64,000 bases of DNA, from positions 124,001-188,000 of the forward strand of contig BRXU01000042.1 of NCBI GenBank assembly GCA_030267565.1, read 5' to 3'. The notes beneath the pieces were generated by a model, which saw only the letters and a list, made by a program, of their open reading frames with translations, did no database searches and was not told the DNA's origin. Within the stretch, counting starts at the first letter, position 1, and the number at the start of each line of letters is the position of its first letter. A program made the translations under genes and the position numbers. Shown here piece after piece: positions 26,642 through 37,600 of the stretch. This DNA is from Pleodorina starrii (Eukaryota; Chlorophyta; Chlorophyceae; Chlamydomonadales; Volvocaceae).

Positions 26642-29600
26642 GCTTTGCAGAGGCTCGCAGTAGTAATTAACGTATTTTTAAAAACAAAACAATGAACATA
26701 AACTTGCGCAAGGCTTGGCCCACGGAAATGAAGAAGACGTGTACCGGTACAGCTACGTATCGATGCAATTGTTGATGTCATATATACAATGGTTGAGACA
26801 GTTTGAACGTATTGTAGACAATTTGGCTCTACTCACTTCTCCTTGCGGTCGGGCAGCCGGAACATTACTAATGTGCACCCCTGCTTCCGGTTCGGTATCT
26901 GTTGGCGTCTTCTTGGCGCTCGTTCGGAAGCTTCCCCGCAACGCAACCCCAGTTAATAGGTTTCTCCTTCATCGACATAAAAATGATTATTGATTTCTTA
27001 GTCTGATAATCGTGCTCTGAGCTGCTAAGGGGCAGTTTTCTCGCCGTAAACCCTCTCCTAAGCGGTTCACTTCAGGTTAGGTAGCGGTGACAAATTTCAA
27101 GGCCAATGGATGCCAAAACGCGCAGTCTTTCGGGCAAACTGTCGCCAAAACTTATGTCCCATACTCCCACTATCATTTGCTGCCTCCCGCCGAACGACTT
27201 GCCATGCACTGCGCGCGCGGTTATTATATAAAAGGGAAAACTATAAGATGATGGGTCGATCGTATGGCTGGCGCAGCTCGTGCCGTACATTGCGTTCGTC
27301 TCCCGTTGCAGCCGTTTGCGGGCTTTGCGGGCAGCGCCTTTGCGGGCTCGGGCATCCCCGCTGTGAACTTGCGCCTACACCAGCTGGCCATGCCAACGTT
27401 CTGCTGGTCATCGCGCTGTCACGCCAGCTGTCATGCCAGCTGGCCGTGCACACGTCCTGCTCGTCGTCGCGCGATGTGACCGCCCGCCCACATGTGTCCC
27501 ACTCTACTCCACTCGCTGACCGCACGAGCGAGGGCTGAGAGCACCCAGCGTGCGTGAATGAGGTTCGCCATCTACCCCCTGGCTTGATTCCCTCCAGGAT
27601 TGCCACTTTGCGTTGAGGTTTGCCCTCCTCCATGCACCTCCAACTGCCGCTCTCTGCCCTGCTTTGGGGTTTGCAGGGCTAGCACTCCTTCCAACGTACG
27701 TGCGAGGGTGGTGTTGCCGAAGCCCACGCGCATGTCAGCGTGCGCAATGACGGCGTTCGGCGGGAAGGCCGCCATGTAAGGGGGAATCATGCATTTGCGC
27801 GCTTTTTCGTGCGTATTTCGCAGGTTTTGCGTGCGTACTTCCCAGACTGAACAAAAATCGCTTGCTGGGCTTCACTGGGCCCGAGCGCCCGACTCCTCTG
27901 GAAGACGGGCCTGGACGAGACACGAGACACGAGACTCACGAGCAGGACCACTCGACCATGTGCCAGAGGAGGGTATCAACCCGGTCAGGATGCGTGAGAG
28001 GCTTGGTCAGGCTTGGTCGGGGACGCGAAAACGGGGAGCGTGTTTAGGGCGTGCAGATGCGGGTGCGGAGAAGGGGATGCGCGTCCGACCGAAAAGGATG
28101 CGTGGATGTGGAAACTCCGATGGGTGGCTCGCTGTAGGAATTGGAGGATAGAGATGGCCCGTACCATTACGCAAACAAAGCAGCTGGACGTACGGCAGCA
28201 TACCGGCAATAAGGAAATGTGTCGACGCGGCGCACGCAGGCGTGCGTCTGTTTTGACACTCGAGGACAATAAGATTCACCACAAAACGGAGGAAACTCAA
28301 GCAAAGAAGGAGGCGAGAGAAGTGTTGGAGAATTGGCTCACTGCCATACTGGCGCCAGTATGGCAGTGAGCCAATTCTCCAACAATACGTGCGCTCTCCA
28401 ACAAGAAGTTATTAGAAATAACTGCGAAACTTTGTGCTAATATATGTCAGATTAGGTTATATCGCAGATACTGTATAGTTGTCCAGTCGTGGTTGCTAAC
28501 TCGTCGCCGCTCAAAAGCGCACGAAATGCAGCGAAGTGTGACAGATGATGAGCTCCACGATATATTATGTTTATAAATGCCATGTTTTATTAGTCAGATA
28601 TTTACCTCGAGCTATATACGAAAGCGTCCCTCTATCTGCCCTTGCACCCCGGCGCATGTAATGGATAGCGCGACATGTCCCACACTCCTCTTGCTCCGGC
28701 CCAGCACCTCCATTCACAACAAGGCCCCAAATAGCGGTCATAAAATATTAACCTTGTTCAAATTGAAGGCATATTGCTGGTAACGTATCATATGACTCAT
28801 GGGTTATGTCTTCTTGTCGGGTCGTACTTTTCAGCCAAGGACCACTAACTCAGGTAGACATCACGTGGCCCAATCGACCAGGCTTGATGCAGTTAATGGT
28901 CGCGATTACCTCTATCCAGCTGTCTGAAATGCTATTCCTTAACCGCCCGGCCTGCATACAGACGATTGGGCTTCCAGCGAGGTTACCCTCCGCCGTTTGT
29001 ACGGCCCGCCGTTTTCACCGTGCGAAAAAACGTACATACCGAGATGGGTCGAGTTGTCATAGTTATACAGCAAGGCAAGGAGGTGACTCCTGCGCTGACA
29101 AAGCGCCAAACAGGAAACAGGCCCGTTTCGGGTAGCTTGCCCATTCGGTTAGATTGACTCGACGCGTCCCGGCTAGGCGCTTCGCTCGGCGACCGGAGTG
29201 CTGTGCTTTCTGTCCATCATCGTTCAGCTGTATTAATGGACCGGGATTCAACAGCCAAATTGGAGTGTCAAGCCCAAGTCTCGCGAAACGTGATCGCGGG
29301 TACTCGACAGACACCTGACTCCGCTCTAATCTTTGACGGTGCCCGGTGAGTGCCACATTGTCTCACATGCTGGGTTGCCTGATGAACCGTATTACGACGT
29401 TCAAACGGCCTCTCAGTCGCCACAATTATCGAGCGATAAACAAAAACCTCTGCCCGCTGCGCGCTTGGCCTGCTGCCTCCGGGACGAACAGCGGGCATGG
29501 ACAGCCCTCCTTGTTAACGATCCCTTGCACATGATCCCTTCAACCCACCACCATCTGTTGCCGATTCCAGATCCGATCGGAGTCCACCAAAACTAAAACT

Positions 29601-29761
29601 TAGATTCGAACGATTCACCTCATCTTTGCTTTTGACCCTCGCCCCAATCCGGACACCACCCGACATTCCCCGCCCCCCTTGATACGTGCACTCGAACCCT
29701 ACATGCACTCGCCAGCCCAAAGGTCCAAACCTACTACCGAGCCTAGACGACGCGCCAAGCG
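26642..29761. other. Spacer between GH10-B and the glycoprotein gene
   Basis: The divergent genes on either side both start from this spacer, so it should contain two promoters, which I cannot place. No open stretch resembles a known protein. It holds an imperfect tandem repeat around 27,380-27,478 (CAGCTGGCC units) and a perfect 62-bp palindrome at 28,323-28,384. A stretch near 28,965-28,987 resembles one near 19,898-19,920. Confidence 0.5.
28323..28384. repeat. Perfect 62-bp palindrome with no spacer
   Basis: The 31-base arms meet at ACTGGCGCCAGT and are exact reverse complements out to TGTTGGAG at the left and CTCCAACA at the right. The first mismatch is at 28,322 versus 28,385. A further CTCTCCAACA follows at about 28,395-28,404, echoing the arm end. 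As RNA or single-stranded DNA it would fold into one uninterrupted hairpin. Confidence 0.97.
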
Positions 29762-31378
29762 ATGCGGTCACGGCGGCAGACACCCCGGCCGCTCCTGCTG
29801 CTCTCTCTAGCAGCGGCAGCGGCAGCGGCAGCAGCAGCCTTCCAAGTCGTGGACATGGAGACGCCGTGTCAGGACAGCCTCTTCTTCGGGGGCGCTGACG
29901 GCGTGGCGGCCGCCAACATCACCGGCTTGGCCAAGTTGTCCTCCTGGAATGCAAAGACCAACCCCTTTGCCATCGTCGCCGGCGTGGCCGTCTTCCCCAA
30001 CGTCTCCGACCCGTCGAAGCTCGTCCAATTGGTCGTCACGTGGCTCCCTACCGCTCCGGCGGGTACGACAGTCGCGACGCGCGTGTTCAAGGAAGCGGCC
30101 TTCCGGGCCGCGATCGCGGGCACGGACGGCCGCTGCGGGGGGGCGCCAGCCGACCCGGGGACCTCCCGCGGTCTGAGCAACATGGAGAGGATGGAGTTCA
30201 TTCACAGCGTTCCCTGGAGTGAGCTTGCCGCGGGTGCCTGCATGAACGAGCGCTACTACGCTGTCATGCGGCTGCAGCTTCCGGACAATCGCACTGCCTG
30301 GGCGGTCCCCGACGCCGGGGAGGGCTGGGTGGCGAGCGGAGACCCCAACAACACCCTGTGCGCCAACTCCACCAGCGCCTGGGGGTACGTGAGCTTCCAG
30401 CTCAAGTACTGCCCCTGCAGCCCGCCGCCACCACCGGAACAGCCGCCGTCACCGCTGCCGCCGTCGCCGCCCCCGAGCCCGCTGCCCCCCAGCCCTCCCC
30501 CGCCGCCGTCTCCCCAACCTCCGCCCCAGCCACCCTCTCCGGAGCCTCCTTCGCCGCCCTCGCCTGCCCCTCCGTCACCGCCTCCCCCTCCGCTTCCGCC
30601 GTCGCCGCCGCCTTCCCCCGATCCGCCGTCGCCCACGCCCCCCAGCCCTCCGTCGCCACCTCCCAGCCCTCCGTCGCCGCCCGCTCCACCGCCCTCGCCC
30701 ACGCCCCCCAGCCCGAACCCATCGCCTCCGTCGCCGCCCTCTCCCGAACCCTCTCCTCCCTCCCCAACCCCGCCGCCATCAAACATAGTCTTTCGGCCGC
30801 CCCCGCCGCCGCCGCCGCCGCCGCCTAGCCCGGCGCCATCCCCACCCAGCCCGCAGCCCCTGGCTCCAACGTCTCCACCAACTCCACCTCCCACGTCACC
30901 CTCCAGCCCTAGTCCTCCGGCGCCGCCGCCGCTGCCACCCACGCCGCCCCCTCCCTCACCGCCCCCGCCCTCGCCGCCCCCGCCCTCGCCACCCCCTCCC
31001 AACCCGCCTCCTCCCTCACCGCCCCCTCCCTCACCTCCCTCCCCCGCGCCCCTCCCACCGCCCTCCCCTCACCCCCAGACACCGCAGCCGCCCTCACCAG
31101 AGCCGCCCCCCGCCACACCCTCGTCGCCTCCACCTCCCGCACCCCTCCCGCCACCTCCCTCCCCGCAGCCCCCCGCCCCCTTGCGTCAACGGAAGGTCCC
31201 ACCGCCGTCAACGATCTCCCTGGCCGCCGCGCCCCGCACCTCCCCCTCCCCGCCAAGCCCCTCCCCCCCGTTGTCGCCCAGCCCGACATCGGGCCGCCGC
31301 CGCCCGCCCGTGTCCAGCCGTCTCTCGCCACCTCCACCCTCGCCCAAGAAGCGCCGCCCTCCAACCGGCAGCCGCTGA
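29762..31378 (+). CDS. Secreted hydroxyproline-rich (extensin/pherophorin-like) glycoprotein
   Basis: A single open frame of 538 codons. The ATG at 29,762 opens a signal peptide (RPLLLLSL then nine Ala). Residues about 30-213 are a globular domain with Cys at CQDS, GRCG, GACM, TLCAN and YCPC and several N-glycosylation sequons (NIT, NVS, NRT, NST). From about 214 the chain is almost all Pro and Ser (SPPPP, PPSPPP) broken once by NIVFR, and ends in a basic tail (KKRRPP). Pro/Ser rods of this kind are hydroxylated and glycosylated in volvocalean walls and matrix. I do not recognise the N-terminal domain; it lacks the Cys spacing I would expect of a pherophorin domain. The glycine-rich reverse frames over it are shadows. 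Confidence 0.85.
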   Translation: MRSRRQTPRPLLLLSLAAAAAAAAAAFQVVDMETPCQDSLFFGGADGVAAANITGLAKLSSWNAKTNPFAIVAGVAVFPNVSDPSKLVQLVVTWLPTAPAGTTVATRVFKEAAFRAAIAGTDGRCGGAPADPGTSRGLSNMERMEFIHSVPWSELAAGACMNERYYAVMRLQLPDNRTAWAVPDAGEGWVASGDPNNTLCANSTSAWGYVSFQLKYCPCSPPPPPEQPPSPLPPSPPPSPLPPSPPPPPSPQPPPQPPSPEPPSPPSPAPPSPPPPPLPPSPPPSPDPPSPTPPSPPSPPPSPPSPPAPPPSPTPPSPNPSPPSPPSPEPSPPSPTPPPSNIVFRPPPPPPPPPPSPAPSPPSPQPLAPTSPPTPPPTSPSSPSPPAPPPLPPTPPPPSPPPPSPPPPSPPPPNPPPPSPPPPSPPSPAPLPPPSPHPQTPQPPSPEPPPATPSSPPPPAPLPPPPSPQPPAPLRQRKVPPPSTISLAAAPRTSPSPPSPSPPLSPSPTSGRRRPPVSSRLSPPPPSPKKRRPPTGSR

Positions 31379-34300
31379 GGGGTTGTTCCACCTCCTTGCG
31401 TTGAACCGCTGAGGGACCTGAGCTCAAGGTCCAAGGCGCCCCAAGTTTAAACTGTATTGATAAGAACTGAGAAGATATCGGGGAGACACGCAGACGTTGC
31501 TTCCCCGGGCTCCGTAAGGTTTCTAATGTCGTACTCGTGGCGTTGACGTACTCGTGGGCGTTGATATATAACATGAAGGCAGGATATATAATATCTATCA
31601 TAGGGGATATAAACTACAGGTTCATGTTTTTTCTTGTCGTGGTCGGCTCTGTGACCTTGTTTTTGGAGCACGGGAGAATGGCTCCAGCTCTTTGTGGACA
31701 GGCAGGCGGGGCCGGGGGGGCCGGGGTGGGGTTGGGGGGTGGATCCTCCATACGACATATAGCGCTGTGCCGCCGTACATTTTATACCACTAGGACCAGC
31801 CTGGGGGGCCTTTCCTTGCCTCGATCGCCACCGGCGCAGCGTTCTGTCCGCCTGCCTCGCTGACTTTACCTTCAATTCCAAAGCATGTACGTACATACTG
31901 ATACATACATATACGGTATACAATGTAACGCGCTATGTAGTCTGACAAGGTCCCACAACCCCTGACAAGGCCGACATGAACCGCACTTCTTATCTGACGT
32001 GTTCGCGGTTTGGGTAAAGTAACAAAGCAAATGTCACCTCCAATCAATTTCGCCATTTGAAGTTTGGAACTAAGCGGGTTCAGTACGGGCTGTACGGGTG
32101 GAGGGGTTAAGGAACGGAACGCACTCGGGTCGCAAAGCCGGGCCTCGTCAGCTTTCCGGCAGCAGTGTACGGCAGTTTCTAAAGCGACCTTACGCGGCGA
32201 CGTAAAGCGAACTTGAGATCGCAGGCTCGGCCGGCAGAGGGCAGGGCGAGCACTCGGCCCACAGCTGTGGTCTGGTCGCAAACACGTACGACACGTACGA
32301 CTGGTGCCGCGGCCGAGGCTCTCCGCCCCTCCGCTTCAACCAACGGACAGCGCACCCGCCCTCTCCCTCGCCCTCTCCATTCATTCGGGCACACTCCGTT
32401 GGTATAACAGGCGCCTCGTCGTCCTTCTCCTCCTTCTTAACATACACACACGCCCCCGTCACCCCCAAGCCTCCTCGACGCCAATGTCCACATCCTAGCC
32501 CTCCCAGCAGTCTCCCCACTCTTAAACCCAATCCCAAAAAACGCAAAACGCTGCCTCGCCGCTCGATCCACGTTCCCACGTCCCCACACACTGCCTCCTG
32601 CCTCGTCGCCAATGCTTTCGTGCGCCCATCCCCCGACCCCGAAGCCGACCCCGAGTCATTTCCGGTGTGTAGTGCGTTGCGTTCGTCATGCGGAACAGAA
32701 CGTACGGAAGAGGATGTACGGAAGAGGACGTACGGAAGGGACGCGCCGCCATCGTCGGGGCGGCGTCGGGGTCGCGCACGCGCAGGGCCCCCCACTGCAT
32801 CGGGCCTCTGCCGCGCTTGGGCCTTTCCGGCGTGGCTTCTGACCGGCGATCATCTGGCCACGATTCCCACAACTCCCCCGCCCCGCCTCGCCCCGCCCCA
32901 CCTCGCCTACCCACCCACACAGCCATCCCCCACCCGCCCGTTCTTCGCTGCAGTCTCACGCACACAAACAGAGAAGGCCCCCCACCACCACACACACACA
33001 CACACACACACACCACCACCTCCACCGCCACATTTCCCCCGCGAGTTTATGGTACACGGCCATACCACAGTACAGGCTCGCCCCCCAACCCCCGGGACTC
33101 GGACTCGGGTCCTTAAGCCCTTCCTTACCCCTGCGCCGCCACCGGTACCCCCAAGTACCTGTCCAACCCCCACATCCCGACCCGACCCGGGGGTCGGTCT
33201 CCCCCGCCACCACCTCCTCCTCCACCACCACCTCAACGCCCGCCACATCCCCAGACTCACACATCGCCTCGGTCCCTCCACTGCGGTTCGTTTCTTTCTT
33301 TCGTACTTGTATACCTAAATCCCCGGGTAAGCGCTCAGGATCTTCGAAGATTGAGACCGTAGCACCAGGCGAAGGTCAACGATTGCACCATCGACCCCCC
33401 TCCATCCCGGCACGGCCCGGCCCCTCACACCCGGTGTGAGTCTCCACTCTCCAGACATCCCGCCGTGCCCTGCCGTGCGCCTAACCCCCGCGCCCCCCCC
33501 CTCCTGCCCCGCGCCCCCCTTCCTCCCTCCTTTCTTCCACGCAATGCCGGTCTCGTCCTTGTCAGGTTGCCAAGCTGCTCTTTCTCGCAGCACCCCGCTG
33601 CACCCCGCCTTCCCTCCACCCGCCTCCTGCGCCCGCCCGCCACGGGGGTTGGGGGTGGGGGTCAGGGAGTGGGGTGGGGCGGGATGGCCTCTCTCTCTGG
33701 GCCCTCGGACCACCCGGATGGCCACCGGGGCCGTCCACTTACGCACACACACAGAGAGAGAGAGGGGGGTGGTTTACGCCGCCTGACGCCTCTGTGCGTC
33801 CTGTCTGTGCGCGCACCCGTGTCCCGCGGGGCGGCCGCCGCACACGCATAAGGCCCTCCCCCGCCCACCAACCCGACGCGCACGCACACCCAAAGAAGCG
33901 CGGCGACCATTGCGCTGCCGCCGCCGCCGCCACCACCGCCGCCGCCACCGCCGCTCTTTGTGTCATCATACACACACACACACACACACACACGGCACAT
34001 AGTACCGCACAGCGTGGCGACGGCGATGGCGGGGCGAGGGGGCAGACTCCCTCCAAAACCTCCGGCCAAAAACGAGGTTGGGAGTCAGGCGCTGTACCCG
34101 CCACCGCATCGCCGCCGCAGCGCCGTAGCGCCGCCGCAGCCGACGCTTCGGGCACCTCGCTCCCTCTCTCTCTACTCTTCTGCTGCCCTCTCTCCTGCTG
34201 CCCTCTCCTGCTGCGCTTCCGCCGCCGCCGCCGCCGCCCTCCTCCGTCTGCCGCCCTCGGACCTTGCTCCGCCTCAGACGGCCAGCCCCGCCCCCCCCAG

Positions 34301-34619
34301 GAACAGGGACGGGGATACGGACAGACCGCGGATGGCCTCTCGACACCGCCCCCCCCCCCCCCTTGATGGTCAGCCACCACATCTGACGCGCCCCTGATGC
34401 GGATGCGGGGCGGGTGCGGGTGCTTGCGCTGCTGCTGCCGCGGCCGCGGCCGCAACGCCTGCAGCGGCCCCACGCCAGCGCTGGGCGCTTTGCGCCGCTC
34501 CACTTTGCACCGCTGCTGCTGCTGTCCGGCTCCATCCGCTCCGCTCCGCTCCGCTCCGCTCCGTTGCTGCTGTCCTGCTGTCCGCTCCTGCCGTCCTCCT
34601 CCCTCCCTCCCTCCCTCCC
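31379..34619. other. Convergent spacer between glycoprotein and PDK genes
   Basis: It should hold both 3' untranslated regions. No protein is recognised. From about 32,400 the plus strand becomes very C-rich, with CA runs at about 32,991-33,012 and 33,969-33,992, an AG run near 33,750 and CTCCG repeats at 34,528-34,563. Many long open frames result from the low stop-codon density and show no domain. Confidence 0.5.
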
Positions 34620-37600
34620 TCACGGCAGCGGTTCCTGGCTGGTCCCCAGGCGGTTGAGGTGCAGGTAGGCATCCGTGCCGTACCCCTCCATGGAGATGAT
34701 CTGAAGGTCGCCACCAAAGTACCTGGCAGGGGGGGGGGAGGGGGAGGGGGTGGGGGGAAGGGGGGGAAGGGGGTTTGAAGAGTGGTTTTGCAAAAAAGAA
34801 ACAAGAAAAGTCCTGCGGCGGAGGGGGTGGGGGTAGGAGGGGCTAGCGATACGTTTCTCATACACAGAAAGGGGGGTCAGGGGGGTCAGGGGGGCCAGAA
34901 AGGGGGGGCCTGGAGCCGCCTCGGGTCCGCATGCTGTTTTGTCCTCCTGAGCCCCCTCCCCTCCCCTACCTGGCGTACAGCCGGCTGATGGGCAGTCCGT
35001 AGCCGTACCCCGCAAGCACCACCGGACCGCTGTCCGCGTCGTCGACATGGCGCGGGTCCACCGGACTGCCGTACATATGCCGTGCCGTGACGAGCGCCAC
35101 ACGGGGAGGATTGAAGGGGCGAGGGGGTCAAGAGGGGTGAGGAAAGCACATTTGTGTCAGAAGCGGGCCCTTGCTGCCTTGGCTGCGTGAGCTCGATGTG
35201 CGCCTGAATGGGGCAGCCCGGCTCCGCCTGCTGGCCCGGCCGTGTTGGGCCAGGCCTCTCCCTTCTCCCCCCCCCCCAGGCAGGGCAGGGCAGGGGAGGG
35301 TACGGGAGGGCATGACGGCCAAAACGGGCAACATGCTGGCAGGCTGAAAGACGCTGTGTATGCCTAATGGCGCCTCCAAGCAGGAACAGGCAAGGAATGG
35401 AAAGAGCAGAAGGGTGATGGTGATGGTGATGTGGTCGGACTCACATGGCAAGGATGAGCAGGTGAGGGCAGGGGGGCTCACGGCGCCACCTTTACACCGC
35501 CAGACCGCTGACCCATCCGGCCCCCCCCCCTCGCCCTCCCGCACCCCGCCTCATTGCGGTAGCCGCCCTCGGCTCCCGCCCGCCGCCTGTCGCTCTCCAG
35601 TCTCCGCCCTCGCCCCACCCCGGTCCCCCCCTCGCCCCCCCTCGCCCCCCCCTCGCCCTCCCCCTCGTCCCGCCCACCTTTTTGCTGTTGAGTAGAGGTA
35701 TGTCCAGATGTTGGCCAGGCCGCTGCGGGGAATGCCGCCGCCCTCGTCGCTGACCTGCGCGGATCCGAACCAGGTGCGCGGAGGGACGGGGCGGCGGAGC
35801 GGCGGCGGAGGGAGGCGGAAAGCGGCAGGAGGCGGAGGGAAGCGGAGGGGAGGAAAGAGGTCAAGGGAGGCTTAGGGAATGCGCTGGGGCGAAGAAGCGA
35901 GGGCTGAGGAGGCGGAGGTGGAGACGGAGACGGAGGGCGTGTCCGCCGTGAGAGAAGTAAGGGCGGCGGCGGTGGGGCAAAGTTGAGCTAGCCCGCGTGT
36001 GCGCGCGGCCTCACGCGCTCACACCTCCCATTGTGGCAGCGTATGAATGGGCGGGGTTGGGCAGGGGAAGGGCAGCGTTCGGTCCGACAGCTGGCACCGT
36101 TAGGCGTCAAGAGGTGTCGTCGAGATGATCTGAAGCGGTCTCCCTCCCACTTTCTCATGCCCTCAACAGCTCCCCTCCCCTTGACTCCCCTCCCTTGACT
36201 CCCCTCCCTTCTCAAACCCCCTCCCCCCTTGGCTCCCCTCCCTTGACTCCCTCAAAAGAGGGATGCGCACCTTGAGAGTCACGTCCTCTCCGCCCTCCGC
36301 AACCACCAGCCTGCGGAGGGGGGGTTGAATGGGTCGGGTTGGGTTGAATGGGTTTGAATGGGTCGGGCTTGATTTGGGTTTAAACGGTTTGGGCGGGGAA
36401 GGTTGGGTTTGGATCGGTTGGGTACCTTTTGCGTGCGTATGGAAGAGGCCCGGGACATTTGGGGGGAGGAGGGCGAGACCCGGGCGCGAGCTTTGGTGCG
36501 GCGAGGCATTGCGGCGGCCTGGCCTGGCCTGACGTGTGCGTTGGGGGTTTCGGAGCATCGCTGGATGGCTCGTAAACATTCTTGACATCTGCTGCTCCGT
36601 TTCGTTCCTTTCCGTTATTCCGTGGGATGGGATGGGATGAGACGAGATGAGATGAGTGCCAAGGCCGCGACACGCGAGCCCGGACGTAACCGTAACACAG
36701 GAGGGCCCTCCCCCTCAAAACACACTAACACACATGCACACACACGCGCGCACACACATGCGCCCAACCTCCCTCCCCCTCCCCCTCCCCCTCACCTGAT
36801 GGGGGGAGCCGGGTCGTCGCTGTCCGCGAACCGGTCCTGTACGGCCCTCAGACTGTTCTTCACCAGCTCAAACAACATGTGGTGCAGATGAGACGGAACG
36901 TACGGAAACGTAAAGTCGGGGCTGCCGTACACGGACACCTGAGGGATGGGGGGGTGGTCGGCGGGAGGGAAGGACGGCAAGCGGGGGTGAGGTGGGAGGG
37001 GGGAATGGGGTCGGGGGTCGTTGCGGGAGGCGGCGGCGCGCGGGGTGGGGTGGGGTGGGGTCTGGGGTGGTGGCCGCAGGGCCGCGGGCAGCACTCAGCG
37101 ACGGACACCATTCGAGGAATCCCACAACCACCATCACCATCACCATCCGCGGTGCAGTGCAGTTCAGTGCACTTCAGTTCAGTGCAGTATACCGGTAGTT
37201 CAGTTCCGTTCAGTTCCGTTCCGTTCCGTTCAGTGCAGTGCAGGAAGGGCCAGCAGCAGCTGCTGGACATGGCCCGTCGGTTCTCCTCTACTCGGTGTTC
37301 CTCCGAGTCTAGACGAGAGCCCACTGCAGCAACCCCACCGCCGCCACCTCCCTCGCGGTTGCTGTCCCTGCCCGCCCTCCCCCCTCCCCCCCCCGCACAC
37401 ACCTTATCCGACTATCCTGCACACTCCCTCACCCCCCCTCTGCCTGCCACCACATCCCCGTCTCCAGCCCACCCACCCACCCACCCGCCCCCCAGCGCCC
37501 GCCTTTCGCCGCGTCCCCGCAATCCCTGTGCCCATCCCTTCCGCTACCTCCCTACCTCCCTTCCATTCAAGCAAGATACCCCACGCCCGCGCCCCCCCGG

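Noticed and set aside
30256..31002. Glycine-rich open frame antisense to the glycoprotein
   Set aside because: It is the complement of Pro codons (GGN opposite CCN) and has no independent start context or domain.
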